Source of the DNA: Micractinium sp. NFX-FRZ
Lineage: Eukaryota; Chlorophyta; Trebouxiophyceae; Chlorellales; Chlorellaceae
Reading direction: 5' to 3'
Length of the DNA: 64,000 nt
Assembly: GCA_029339195.1 (NCBI GenBank)
Contig: JAPTJF010000211.1
Coordinates: 37,558 to 101,557, forward strand
The translations under genes and the position numbers were made by a program. The notes below the pieces were generated by a model, which was given only the letters and a program-made list of their open reading frames with translations, made no database searches and had not been told where the DNA came from. Of this stretch, positions 32,266-44,242 are shown one piece after another (positions within the stretch are counted from its first letter, which is position 1; every line of letters begins with the position of its first letter).

Positions 32266-35200
32266 ATGGAGGACTTTGGTGACGGCAAGGGCGGCAAGGC
32301 CACGCGGAAAAAGAAGAGCCGCATGGTGAGCGACGGGTTGAGGAGCGGGGCACGCTACATGAACCTGCGTGCACTGTTTGCTAACCTCTTCTCGGCCCCT
32401 GCCTGTGCCTGCAGGGCCGTCTGCCAAGTACAATAACGTTGAACGAGCTCTCTTCCTGGTAGGCAGCCGCAGCTTGCCGCGTTTGGGCAAGTCAGACAAA
32501 GGGCCGCTTCCACCGAAGCTCACTGCTCCGGCAGCCTTCTTGCAAGCTGCCAAAGTCAATACCTTGGCCTTGATGCTCAGACTGGGATGCGCGAGCCGAG
32601 CCAGCGGGGGGGCCTGAAACCTGTGGCTCCCACACTCAGCTCCAGCCGCCCGCCCGCCTGACGCACTCGACACACGCCTTACTCTCCCGCGCCGTCTGCC
32701 ACACACTCCTGCTCCCACCCGCAGGTTCCACCTACCCGCTGAGGAAGCGGCCAAGATGATGCGGGTCTCGCTCACAGTGCTGAAGAGGGTGGCTCGCAAG
32801 CAGGGCATCACCAGGTGGGCGTTGCCACCTGGCCGCTCTGCCGCGCTGCTGCAGCCACCACCCCGCACACGTGTTGCATGCTTCGCCCCCCGGCATGCAT
32901 GCAATCGCCCCCTGGCACTGCTGGGCAGCCAGATCTGGCTTGCCGGGGTGGCAGCGGGGCCCGAAGCTCTAGGGACCCAACCACCGCCCTTGCGCTGGTA
33001 CCCGCTTTGCCGCCAGCTGGCGCCCACCTTCTCTAGCAGCTGCCAGCAGGCAGATACCTTAGGGGGCCAGCCCCCTGAAGGGCCACTTTCACACTTCCCC
33101 TCTCCCCCCTGGCGCGCGGGGCGGCCCGCAGGTGGCCCTATCGGAAGGTGAAGAGCCTCACACGCGCCATCAACGCAAACGGCGCGCACCCCGGCAGCCC
33201 CCGCATGCTGCCCTCAGGTGCGCGGGCAGCTGCTTTGGCGGTGCCGGGCCCAGGACGGCGGCGCAGTGAGCGCCCCCGGCGGCAGAACCGCGGCCCACCC
33301 TGCGTGGCAGGCAGCCGCAGGGGTCGCCCTGCCTGGCTGCAGGGCTGCATGGCGGCACTGCACTGCCCGCCGTCCCTTAGGGGCACACCTGCCGCCCTTT
33401 CACAACCGCCGTCCAACGTCCCTGCTTGGCTCCCTTGCAGAGCCGCTGCTGGGGCCCGGGCCCATGTCAGCCACACAACAGGCGATTGACCACCAAGTGG
33501 CGGCAGCCGCAGTGGCGGCAGCAGCGGTGGCCGCCAACCACGGCCCGCACCCACACCAGCAGGACTATATGCAGCAGCTGCAGCAGCACTACCCACAGCA
33601 CCCGCAGCAGCGCTACAGCACCGCGCAGCTCCAGGGCCTGCTGCAGCAGCCGGCAGCAGTGGCGCCGCTCCCGCTGCCCTCTCAGTGGCCCCAGTTGCAG
33701 CAGCAGCAGCAGCAGCAGCCGGCGGACGTGCAGGCGGCGCAGTGGGCTGGCGGCTGGCAGGCCCCCGACCCGGCTGCAATGGCGGGCCGGCTGTGGGGCG
33801 CGGCACCTGCCGCTCAGGAGCAGCAGCAGCCGCGGCCCGCGCCGGTGCACCGCCCGCAGGCGCAGCAGTGGCAGGTGCAGAAGCAGCAGGAGTGGCAGGC
33901 GGCAGTGCAGCAGCAGCAGCAGCAGCAGCAGCAGCTGGCGGCAGCACCCGCAGCGGCAGACGGCCTGGAGGGCCTGCCTCCACTGCCGCCGGAGCTCGCC
34001 GCTTTCCGCGCCGCTGTGGTGGCAGGCGCGGCGCCAGCGGGGCGGCAGGCTCCCACCCCCGCGGACAGCGCCCTCACCCCCACCTCGGCAGACACTCGGG
34101 GCATCGAAGTGCTGCTGTCAGCCATCGAGCGGGAGCAGCAGGCGGAGCAGCGCGGCGACGGCGGCGTGGATGGCGCTCCCGCTGCGCCTGCTGTGTCCGA
34201 GGAGGTCGCGGCGCCGTCGCCGCGCAGCGTGCGGCTGGCGGCGCCGCGGGCGGCGCAGGGGGCGGGGCAGGAGGGGGGCGAGGGCGAGGAGCAGCCTCAG
34301 CTGCTCAGCATTGGCTCAGAGGGCGGCTCGGCTGGTTCCAGCACGGACCCAACCATGCTTGCTTCCTTCCCGCCTCAGTCCGGCACGCCGCGCGCCTCCA
34401 CCGGCGCAGCCCCGCCTGCCACCCTGGCAGCGCTGCTGGGGGACGTGGCGGCTGCCGCGCCCGCTGGGCTGCGCCGCCAGGCTGTGGGCAGTGCGGTGCA
34501 GCTCCCGTCTCTGGCAAGCGGCGGGGGGGCCTTCCAGCCGCTGGCCTCGCAGCATGCGGCAAAGAGGCCGGCAGGTCGGGCGGAGCCGGCCGGCGACGAG
34601 CGGCCGGGGTCGCCGGGAGCGGGCATGTGGCAGGCGGCAGGGGCGGCCGCAGCTGCGGCTGCTGCTGCTGCGGCTGCCAGGCCCACGCATCAGGCGCTGG
34701 GCGCCTCGCCCTTTGGTGCCGGCAGTGGTGCAGCTGCTGCTGCCTCGCCGGCTGCCTCCCAGCACAGCAAGAGCCCCTTCGGTGCTGAGCTGTCGCTTCA
34801 AGACCTGCTAGCAAAGCGCAGCGCAAGTGCCATGCTGGCTGCCTCTGGTGAGTGCTGTGAGTGCTCAGAGCGCTGTGAGCGGGGTTGAGGCAGGCGCAGC
34901 AGCAGGGTGGTTGGCAGGGGTGGTTGGCGGTTGGTGGTTCAAGCGGAACTGGGTGCCACTCGCATTTTTGTTGGTGGGGTTGTGGGGGGTGACCGCATAC
35001 GGTTGCTGTGGCGGCAAGCAGCAGCGTGCCGCGGTGGGGCTGAGTGGCTGCTGGGGTTCGCCTCGGTGCCTACTCACTCCATGCTCGCATTTTGCTCGGT
35101 GCCGCACCAACATTCGCCCTCCTGCCCGCCCACCCTCCTGGCTGTGTGCAGCCGTGGGCGAGCTGCCGGCAGCAGCCGCGCAGCAGGCGAGTGCAGTGCC

Positions 35201-35923
35201 GACCGCAGCAGTGGCAGCGCAGCAGGGGGAGCAGGGGGATGACATGGAGCGTGTGCCCACGCTGTCCTTCCCATCGGCAGCAGCAGCCGCCGCCGCCGCC
35301 GCCGCTGGCCGCAGCAGCCCGGCAGTCTTCACTGCAGAGTTCAGCTTTGGGCTGAACCCGTCGGGCGGGGGCCCAGCTGCCGCGCAGGATGCCGGGGCGC
35401 GCGCGAGCCGCGAGGCGAGCCCCGCGCCGCCGGCGCCCACCCCCGAGCACGGCCGCATGCAGGCGCCGCTGCACGTGGCCACAGCTGTGGGCGCCAAGCG
35501 CCCCGCCTCGGCTGCCTGGGAGGCAGACCCGGGTGTCGGTTCGCCCTCAAAGCGCACCCAGCTGGAGGCCTTCACCCACGCAGCACTGGCACGCCAGCAT
35601 GCGGCAGCAGCCGGCGGGGATGCCGGCGCCCCCGGCAGCCCCCTGGCGAGCGCCAGCACGCAGCAGCTGCCCTCCGGCAGCGCCGCCTCTGAGCTCAGCC
35701 TGCCAACCATCATGGCGCTGCTGCGGCAGGCGGCGGGCATGCAGCCGCTGCAGGGCATGCTGGCGCAGGTGCAGGCGCAGCGCCGCCAGCTGTCGCCATC
35801 GCCGCCGCCGCAACAGACGCAACCGCAGCCGCCGCCGCTGCACCAGCAGCAGATTGACCCTCAGATGCTGCTCCAGCTGCTGCTGGCCGCCGGCGGCGGA
35901 CAGCAGGGCGCACCGGCTGCTTA

Positions 35924-35962
<39 letters not shown>

Positions 35963-36160
35963 CGCCCCGGCACCTGGGCCGTACGGCTTCCCTGCTCTCC
36001 AAGTTTCAACGGGCCGGGGAGGCGCGCTGCCGCCAGGCCCGCCGCAGCGGTCGCAGCCGCCGTCGCCGCGGTCGCAGCCACCGTCGCCGGGCTACGCGGC
36101 GGCGCAGCTGGCCTCGCTGCAGCAGCAGCTGCACCTCGAGCAGGAGCGCCGCCAGCAGCT

Positions 36161-36201
<41 letters not shown>

Positions 36202-36701
36202 CGGCCCCTCGCTCTTCCTCAGCCTCCCCAGCGCCGTCGCTGCCTGAGCAGACGGCGGTCCCTGAGCAAGTGGCGCTGTTCTGCCTGCAGGCAAGTGCTT
36301 CTCATTGCTATTTACGTCTAATGCGACGCCCCTGGGGTGTGCGTCGGGCAGGGGGGGTGCAAATCGGCTCACTGGTACAAGCACATAAGTCTCCCTCCCT
36401 TCTTTTTTTCCCCTCAGTTGGTTGCCTCGCCTGCCACTGCGCCTCCCTCACCCCTGCCTGTCCGCCGTCCCGTCCGCCTGCCCTGCCTCTGCAAGTTTGC
36501 CGCGCCGGCTGCGTGGGTGCAGCTGATCCCTGCATTGCGTTGCTGTCTCTGCCCGGTCTCACGCGTCCCATTGTACCTCCCCTCACCGTCCACTTCCCCT
36601 GCCCCCTGTCCCCCGGCCTGCAGAAGTATGCTAAGCGGCTGGGGTACGCCATTGACAACATTGCGCTGCAGCCACCCTCCCCGCCACCTCAGCACGGCTG
36701 A
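32266..36701 (+). CDS. RWP-RK domain transcription factor, poly-Gln rich, 7 exons
   Basis: Exons 32266-32325, 32415-32458, 32725-32814, 33132-33217, 33441-34847, 35152-36290, 36624-36701 give 967 residues with all phases closed. The RWP-RK DNA-binding domain lies at residues 21-74, with the diagnostic RWPYRK at 65-70 split by an intron. A short basic stretch (TRKKKSR) precedes it and may be nuclear targeting. The remaining 890 residues are low-complexity Gln, Ala, Pro and Ser with no PB1 or NIN-type domain visible, so it belongs with the RKD/MID-like group rather than nitrate-sensing NLPs. The intron after 36290 starts with GC. The final short exon (KYAKRLGYAIDNIALQ) is the only other structured-looking part. 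In green algae this class controls mating type, gametogenesis or nitrogen responses; the role here is unknown. Confidence 0.88.
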
Positions 36702-38059
36702 CGTGGCAGCTCCAAGCTGGCACGGCACGCGGATGTGGCAGCCCAACGTCCGCGGCTGCCCCGCACCCAGCAGAGCACCGCCTCCCCTCACCCTATCGAC
36801 TTTGCATCTTACAGCGCAGTGCAATGCTGCCCTACCTGCAGCGCAGCATGCACTCGCCTGCCCTTCGGTTTTTGCCCTAGCGTTTTGTGTTTGCACCCTG
36901 CCCAAGCCCCCCCACGCCAGCCTTGGTGCCAGCGTGGCCGCCCCTTCATGTGCCATTTGTCCTCCCGGCCATGCCCTGTCACCTCCGCACCCCGCCCGCC
37001 TCCCTGCGCGGCTCAGCCTGCCTGCCCTGCTCCCTTCACCCTCTCGCTTGAGCGCCCATGAGCGTCCCTTATCGCTGCTTGTTCGACTTCTTTTCACCGC
37101 TTCCCTTCCATCACCCCTCCCACCATCACCCCTCCGCCAGTCCTGCCCCACCCCATTCCTTTGTCACGCATCAAAATCACAAAACCTTCCCCAGCTTTAT
37201 CTACAGCCCCCGGCATGCACCAACGCCCATGGCCCCATGGACAGCTACTAAACTGAACCCCGCACATATGCTCCCCTGTTCTTGCGCCGCGCTCTCCCCC
37301 TCCCTTTGATGCTTTCATTGACGGCGTGCTGCGTGGGTGCTGCACAGCCTTCTCTTTCTCAGCATCTTTGATGTTGATACTGGGCCTCAGACACACTCCC
37401 CACCCGATTCGCAGCCTCAGCCTGCATGGCCCCCGCCCCCCTCGCTGCGCCTGTGCACGCCTGCGGCGCAGACCCCCTGGTACCCACATCACGCTTCTAT
37501 CCCCCCTCACTGCAACACCCTTGCCTGTGCATGTTTTCAAATCACCCGCCCCCGCCGCCCCTGTTGAAGGCCACACACCACCCTGCCGTGCCTGAGCCCT
37601 CTCTTGCGTTTGTTGACGCCCCATCCCCGGCACCCCCACCCACACCCACCTGGGCTCCAACTCTTGACCTCACAGACGCACGCACACCCAGAAGACACAT
37701 GCACAGTTGCCTGTTGTGAGGGCCGCTCCCCGTGTACCATTGTATTGTAACAAGGAGCAGCGCAGAAGCAAGGAAAGATGGGCTAGACAGGGGGCAGAAG
37801 GAGGGACGTGCAGAGGCAGCCGGCTCGGCTCTGCTGCAGAGCACAGGAGAGGGGTGGGTGTCGTTGGGGGCGGCTGGCATCCAGTTGGGGTGCTTGCCGT
37901 TTGTGTCTAACTCGCAGCCTTGCATGCAGCCTGGCATCAATTGCGCAGCAGGATCGACAGCAGGCCCGCCTGTGTCCCGCGCTTGGATCCACGGAGCCGC
38001 CAGCCTGGCTTGCACCTGCCAGTGGCACGGGCACGGCCACTGGCACTGCACTTGCGGCT
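36702..38059. other. Convergent 3' region of RWP-RK gene and unknown Pro-rich gene
   Basis: Pyrimidine-rich on the plus strand with no recognisable coding exon. This looks like a long 3' untranslated region of the RWP-RK gene, ending near the TGTAA at 37746-37750, followed by the 3' end of the minus-strand gene. Confidence 0.55.
37746..37750 (+). terminator. Candidate TGTAA signal of the RWP-RK gene
   Basis: Plus-strand TGTAA about 1 kb after the stop at 36701. The intervening sequence is C/T-rich and non-coding. Confidence 0.4.
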
Positions 38060-38266
38060 AGCGCTGCCGCCGTCTGCTTGCACCGAAAGCTGGCTGTGGC
38101 ACTGACAGGCTCAAGGTGTGCCGCTGCCTGCTTGCATCGACAGCTGGCTGCGGCGCCGGCGGCCCTCTGGGCTGCGCTCGCTGATGCAGTATCCGGTTCA
38201 TGGCGTGCCGCCGTCTGCTTGCATTGACAGCTGGGCGCGGCACTGGCGGGATCAAGGCGTGCCGGC
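38060..38266. repeat. Three related units at the 3' end of the unknown Pro-rich gene
   Basis: Units with gccgtctgcttgca, a tcgacagctggctgcgg core and tcaaggcgtgccg occur at about 38066, 38122 and 38209. The last includes the stop codon (TCA on the plus strand at 38252-38254), so the end of the terminal exon is part of the repeated unit. Confidence 0.75.
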
Positions 38267-40888
38267 ATCCACCTCCAGCTCTTGATCAGCCAGAGCTGCC
38301 GCCAGCTTCTGTTGTATGCTGGCGAGGCGGGACATCAGGTGGGGGCTGAGCTGGCAGATGCCTGCTGAGCTGGCAGCTGCCTCGACTGCGGCACCGGGCT
38401 GCAGCGCTGCACTGGCCCCTGCTGCTGCCGGCTTGCTGGACATGGCAAACGCGCCAGGAATGTGGGTGGCAGGGTGCCGCCGCGCGCTGGCAGGCCTGGC
38501 CGGCGCAGCCGCTGCTGCACCCTCGGCCGCTGCTGCCAGGCGCAGGGGCGGCAGCGGCGGGCCACTCTCGTCTGCTGGTGCATCGCCAGCTGCGCCTGCT
38601 GTGCATGCTGCGGCAGGCATGTCGTGCCGGGCGGTGACGTCGCCGCCTGCCTGCCGCGGGCTCCCCGCCTCGCTGCCACTCTCGCTGTCGCTGCTGCTGA
38701 CCGATGCTGAGCTGTCCCGGTCGCTGCAGTCGCTGCTTGAGCTCAGGGGCCCGCCTGCCAGGCTGCTTGCTGCCGCCGTCAGACATGCCTGCTGGGAGGC
38801 AGAGTGCGGCGGCGAGGCCGGGCAGCTTGCCTGCGCCTGCTCCGCGGCCTCGCCAAACCGGGCAAAGCGGGCCCGTGGCGCCGGCCGGGTGGCAGATGTC
38901 GCTGCAGGCGCGCCAGCCGTGGCAGAAGCTGCTTCTGCCGCAGGTGCTGCGCCGATCGGAGCGCCTGCAATGGCTGCCCCAGCCCCGGCCGCTTGGCCCT
39001 TTATCTCCTCATGAATGCGTGACACCAGGCCAGGCAGCTTCAGCGCGTGTGCAGCATTCTGCAGGTACGAGGCAGCAGCTATGAGTGACGCAGGGCGCTC
39101 AGGCCGGTGAGGAGGCGGGCAGTCGCCACGGCCACTAATTCAGATGTCCGGCCTCCAAGCTTCACTCATGCTGCGGCGCAGGGGTCTTGCTACTGCGCAG
39201 GGCCCTGGGGCCAGCAGAATGCCTGCTCCCGCTACCCTACCTGCAGCCGCCTGTTCCGCAGCCTCCATCCACCCCTGCCCAATCCACAGCCACACCCGCT
39301 GCTCCCCACCCCTTCCCACCCCTCCCCAATCCATCAACACCATGCAGCCCAGTCACCACCCCACCGACCTGCATCATGTGCAGCAACGCGCTGCGGGCAG
39401 CCGCCGCCCCAGCCGCCGAGGCCCCCTCCTGTGCGTTGTAGTGCTCCAGAGCCAGCCGTACAGCGTCAGTGGCCAGCATTGCATTCTGCACCTCTGCCCG
39501 CCGCCCCTCCTCCACAGCCTGCAGCAGCAGCGGGGCGGGCAAGGTTTCCATGAGCAGGCAGGCAGAGTTTCGGTGGCCAACGCCATGTTCTGCACCTCTG
39601 CCCAGACACCCTCTTGACAGTGTGCAAACAGGACCAGGGCAGGCAGGGAAGGAAGGCACAAGCGGGCATCGCTGCCACCTCTGCCTGCGGCCAACCCCGC
39701 CTGCTCCTCCCTACCCCACCCCCAGTGCTGCCGCCTGCGAACACAACCGCCCCGCACCTGCGCCTGCGAAGACAGCTGCTGCAACGCCGCCAGCCGGGCC
39801 GCCAGCGCCTCCCGCTGCTCCCCAAGAATCTGCACCGCCGCCAGCCGGTTCTGCAGCTCCGCCTGCTGGGAGGACAGGCTGGCCTCCAGGCGGCTGCACC
39901 AAGCAGGGCACAAGTTGGGCGGTGTCACCGAGATGGCAGGAGGCCAACCAGGCCGGGTGCCGGACCCAAGGTGCACTTGTCGAGTGCCGTGAGGGGCAAA
40001 GTGCCGAGATGGGGCAAAGTGCTGGGCACAGAGGGGAGGCCGTCCTAGGGCACTTAGCAGAGGCACAGGTGTGGAGAACGGGGAGGGGCAAAGGCCGCGG
40101 CACAGTGCAGCGAGGCGCGCGTCCACGCACTGTTAGGCCACACGCTGATCAGCATTGGCACGCCACCATCGAGAGGAGGGTGCTTCTTACTCGCCCACCA
40201 CCTCAGCCCCCTACCTGATCTGCTGCCGCTGGTACTCCTGCTCATGGCTGGCACGCGCTTGCTGCTGCGCCACCATCCGTCCCTGCTGCTCCTTAACCAG
40301 CGCCTGCTGCTGCACATCCTGCTGCTGCTGCTGCTGCTGGGTGGTGTTGGGTGCTGCCTGCGCTGCGGCCGGCGGCCGCCGTGCGGTCTGCGGAGGGCCC
40401 GGCAGGCTGCTGGTGCTGCCGCCGCCAGCAGTACGGGGCGTGACTAGCGCATCTCGGTAGCTGCTAGAGCTTGGTTGCCCTCTGGCAGTGAGGTTGCCAT
40501 CGATGCGGCCCTGCCGCGGCGGGGCGCCACGTGCGGTGGCAGGCGGCCGGCCAAAGTTGCGGGGTGTGGGGTCTCCCGCGCTGCCAGGGGTGGGCAGGCG
40601 CAGCTGGCTGGCAGGGCCGGGGCCGCGGGCGCTCAGCGGAGGAGGGGGTGGGGAGGGTCGGCGTGCGCTGGGCGGTGGCTGCGGCAGTGACGACCGGCGG
40701 GCACTCAGCGGGGGAGGCGGCGGCGAGAGGCGGCGTGCGCTGGGTGGCGGCTGAGGCAGCGACGACTGCCGCCTGATAGAGTCCGGAGATCTGAAATGAA
40801 CGCTGGCGCCCTGGGCCGGCTTGGCAGGCTCAAAACATATTTGAGCTGGCTCCCTGGCCCCTGCCTTCTCATTCTCCTTGGTTTCCAT
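38252..40888 (-). CDS. Unrecognised Pro-rich, coiled-coil protein, 4 exons
   Basis: Exons (minus order) 40888-40215, 39893-39758, 39518-39369 and 39058-38252 close in phase to 588 residues. The start at 40888 is the first Met after a possible splice acceptor; the same frame stays open to 41023 with another Met at 40978, so the N-terminus is uncertain. Residues 41-88 are two copies of a 23-24 residue unit made of SSLPQPPPSARR and SPPPPPLSAR blocks. Next come a Gln-rich stretch ending in QQQARASHEQEYQRQQI and a coiled-coil exon (LSSQQAELQNRLAAVQILGE). Residues in exon 3 (EVQNAMLATDAVRLALEHYN) look helical. The last exon is Ala/Ser-rich with acidic Ser clusters. No catalytic motif is seen. A cytoskeletal or scaffold role is possible but unproven. 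Confidence 0.7.
39566..39620 (-). repeat. Copy of acceptor and head of exon 3 of the Pro-rich gene
   Basis: The real head GRRAEVQNAMLATDAV (39474-39518) recurs as GVWAEVQNMALATETL about 100 bases upstream in the transcript. Confidence 0.85.
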
Positions 40889-41170
40889 CCCGAATGAATC
40901 TGCGGGATGCAAATATGTAGCCTGAATGTAGCGGAGAAGCTGTGCTGAACAGCAGCTGGGAGCAGCGTGCTGGGACATGCTGGCAGCGCTGGCAGCAGGA
41001 TCCAAAGTAAAGCTTGCGCACAACCTCGGTGTGTCCGATCACCAGGCAGGCTCGAGACAAAGTCTCTGCAAAGCTCCCCGCCTGGAAGACAGCAGAACCC
41101 TCGCACTTGCTCCTCGCACCAGCCTCCCTGTGCCCCTAACCCGCGCCACAACCTCAACGGCACCCACAAA
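40889..41170. promoter_or_regulatory. Compact divergent promoter region of the unknown Pro-rich and CPP1-like genes
   Basis: Only 282 bases separate the two chosen ATG codons, so both promoters and leaders must overlap or lie inside transcribed sequence. No TATA box is obvious. If the minus-strand gene starts at the upstream Met (40978) the space shrinks to about 190 bases. Confidence 0.5.
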
Positions 41171-43478
41171 ATGAGTGCCGTGGCCCTTCTGCGCGCCCCC
41201 AGACCCACACATGCCGTCGCTGCACACAGACGGGCTGCTGCTCGCTGCAGTAGGAGGCCAGTCCAGCGTGTCTGCAGGGCCAGCAGCGGAGACTCGGGGG
41301 GCGCGGGTGCGCGATAGTGCTGGAGCGGGAGGGCGCTGGTTGGTGGGTGGCGCGCGGCGCCGCTGCCTGGTCAGCGGCGCCGCCTGCCGTGCCGCTCAGT
41401 AGCTTTGCGTCGTGGTGGCAACAGGGCAGCTGTTAGCTGCCCAATATCATGCTGTCAATACATACACTCCTGAGAACGCACTTCAATGCCCGCATGTAAC
41501 TCTGCTTGTCGTCGCAGCGGCGTCCGTCTTCCACCCGGCGCCGCACACTTCCACCCATGTCTGCCGCCTCCTCCACACCCTACAGTACACACCCACAGCC
41601 CCTGACCCTGTGTTGCTGCCTCCCACCCTGTCGTCGCCCAGGCACGCCCCCCGCCCTGACCCTGTCCGAGGCGTTTGCTGCTCTGGGCCTGTCGGAGGGT
41701 GCTTCCTATGACGAGATCCTGGCAGCCAAGAACAAGCTTGTTGAGAAGCACCGGGACGACTTTGATCGCCGCATGCAGGTGCGCTGCCGCTGTGCATTGA
41801 CGTGCGGTTGCCCACTGTTGGGTGCTTTGCCTCTGGGGTGCACTGCGCGTGCGCGTTTTCGGGAGGGCAGCTTGGAGTAGCCTAGTGGCGGTGTGCATGT
41901 TGTGGTCGCCTGGGTGCTGCTGTTGGCCGTCTGTCGTGGTTGGCGTTGCTGCCTTGCTGGCAGCTCACCATCACTTGACGAGCAGCACCACAGCAACCTC
42001 GTGTGGCGCGTGTACGTGTGTGTGCATATGCACAGCTGTATCCGGTCCTCGGAAGCCACCAGACCTCGCCCATGCTGTGCTGTTCTGTGCTGTGCTGGGG
42101 GGACAGCTGGTCCATGTGCTGTGCTGTGCACAGGAGGCTGCTTGTTTCTGGCCCACTTTCTGCTGCCACCTGAGCCCCCACGCTGCGCCGTGCTGCGCCT
42201 TGCTGTGCAGGTGGAGACGGCATATGACCTGATCTTCAGCAGCCAGCTGCGGGCCCGCCTCACGGGCAGCCTCCCCGTCTCCACAAACGTGCGGTGCACT
42301 GCGGTGTGCCCGCTGCGCCTGCCGTGCGTGCCGTGCGCCCCTTGCATCCTGCGCACGCTTCCTGGCAGAAGATGTGGCGTGCTATGGCCGCTAGGGGGCA
42401 CTGCCCTGGTGCCCAGCAGGCGAACCAAAGGCAGCTGCCGGCCTGCCTCAGGTGTTGAATCTGCGCTGAGCTCACTGTGTGTGTGTGTGTGTGTGCAGGT
42501 GCGGTTTGCCGACGTGCGGCGGCAGCGCGCAGCCTCCAGCAGCAGCAGCGGCGCTGCCTCTGGCGGCGCGGCGGCCGCGCAAAAGGCGAAGCAGCTGCTG
42601 CAGCGCCTGCCGAGCGGCGGCGTGGCGGTTGCGGCGCCACCGCCGCGCACCGCCGCCATCGCAGCAGGCGTGTACGGCGTCCTGGCAGCCTGGACGCTGG
42701 CCCAGGGGCTGCTGGAGCCCACCCCGGCCGCAGCGGCCGCCGACGTGCCAGGCACACAACTGGCGCTGGCCACAGCTGCCACTGTGTACCTGCTGCGGGA
42801 GCAGAAGCGCGTGGGGCTGGGAAAGGCGGCGGCGCTGGCGCTGGGCGGGCTGGTGGCGGGCACGCTGCTGGGCTCTGCTGTGCAGTCGTACCTCAGAGTG
42901 GACATCATCCCTCTGCTGGTGAGTGCGCCAAGGGCGGCTTTGTATGACACTGTTTTAAAGCTATGATTGGGGGGGGCAGGGCAGGGCAGGGGCTGTGCGG
43001 GGCATCATGAAGGGCTTGGGAGTTGTGCCAGGGGTTGGGAAGAAGAGGACAGACAGGAGAGGGGCGGCTGCCACCGGTGGCCAGGTGGGTGCTGGGTGCT
43101 GGGGATGAACCGCGCCGTCGTCACTAAGAGGCGGGCTGGGATGCCATGGGCTATTGGTGCGTGCCGGTGGCAAGGCACACCCCGTCCCCCGGGAGGTGCT
43201 GCGTAGAGATGTGCTGTGGAGTGCTGGGGCACAAGTGCTGGGGCAGTGTGCCGGTGCCTGGACTGCCCCGGTGCCGCCCCGCCTGCCACCAACCTGCTGC
43301 CAAGAGGGTGTGCCACACCCTTTGTAGCGCACGCGGCGCCACGTCTTCCCCCCACGCCTCCTCACCCTGCCCTCTTTCCCTGGCTGCCCGTCCCCGGCAG
43401 GGCCTGTCCAGCCCAGGCGCTCTGGTCGGCGAGTTCAGCATCGCGGGGCTGGCTGCTGTCTGCCTCTTCCTGGCATGA
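41171..43478 (+). CDS. Chloroplast CPP1/CJD1-like J-like-domain membrane protein
   Basis: In plants CPP1 (chaperone-like protein of POR1) stabilises light-dependent protochlorophyllide oxidoreductase in chloroplast membranes. Exons 41171-41306, 41642-41778, 42211-42288, 42499-42918 and 43401-43478 give 282 residues with phases closed. Residues 1-45 are basic and hydroxylated, a good transit peptide. A J-like region (about 50-115) contains ALGLSEGASYDEILAAKNKL and KHRDDFDRRMQ; the HPD tripeptide of true DnaJ proteins is absent, as in CPP1. Four membrane segments follow from about residue 169 (AAIAAGVYGVLAAWTLAQGL, then TQLALATAATVYLL, then ALGGLVAGTLLGSAV, then a final helix ending CLFLA). Order and spacing match the CPP1/DUF3353 family. 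Its ATG lies 282 bp from the divergent start of the neighbouring gene. Confidence 0.87.
42476..42498. repeat. (GT)n run abutting an acceptor in the CPP1-like gene
   Basis: About nine GT units end directly at the CAG acceptor of exon 4, in place of a normal pyrimidine tract. Confidence 0.8.
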
Positions 43479-44242
43479 GCACGCAGCCACAGCCCACCTG
43501 TGTTGAAGCAAGCAACCCTCTCTAGCTCGGGCGTTGCTCCACAGACCAGGCAAATGAACCTTCCTACTCCCCGCCCAGACCTGTGCGCCCAAACCCGTTC
43601 ATGCTTTGCACAGTGCAGCAGGAAGGGCGCCACTGGCGGGGTCTCGTCCCAGAGATTGATCTGATTCGATGCGTTCCAGCTGCCAACGCATGCCAGGGCC
43701 TGCACTGCCCCCGTTGCATCCCACCCCGCTGCTCATGGCCGCCCGCATCGCAACCTCTCTCCTGTATACTATTGCACCTGCCCCTGGTGCATCCTTTACT
43801 CCGGTTTCAAAGAATGCCAGTTCAAAAAAGTGTAAACTTTGTGTGCACACAGCAGCTAACTCGTGTTTTGGGCTGCAAAGCACAGGATTGACAAGCTGGA
43901 GCGCGAGCCAGGTCAGGAAGGAAGGGATATTAAGCCTAGAAAATTGGGGGGAAGCGAGGAGGAGGGAGGCAAAGCAGGAGGAACAGGAGAGCAAGCCAGA
44001 TTTGTATCCCAGCAGTAAATGGTGGTTGGTTGGTACAGTAATGAACAGCTCAGGGAAAGGGAACCTTGCAGATAAAAGGGTAAGCTCACAAAACAGGTGG
44101 CTATACATGAGCACAGTGGAAGGATTATAAAAGGAGATGAGCACGCAGGGAGCAAACATCAATTGCGCCTCGGAAGCTCAGGCCGCATCAGTTAAGTATG
44201 GGTTGGTTCACTTGCGGGGGAAGCGTATGGTCAGAACATGCA
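43479..44242. other. Convergent 3' region of CPP1-like gene and unknown Ser-rich gene
   Basis: About 760 bases between two facing stop codons. It holds a TGTAA at 43831-43835 for the plus-strand gene. The right half (43900-44160) is noticeably more A-rich than the surroundings. No coding exon was recognised. Confidence 0.55.
43831..43835 (+). terminator. TGTAA signal of the CPP1-like gene
   Basis: Plus-strand TGTAA about 350 bases after the stop at 43478. Confidence 0.5.

Noticed and set aside
41642..42288. Genuine DnaJ co-chaperone
   Set aside because: The HPD tripeptide is missing and four membrane helices follow, which fits CPP1/CJD1.
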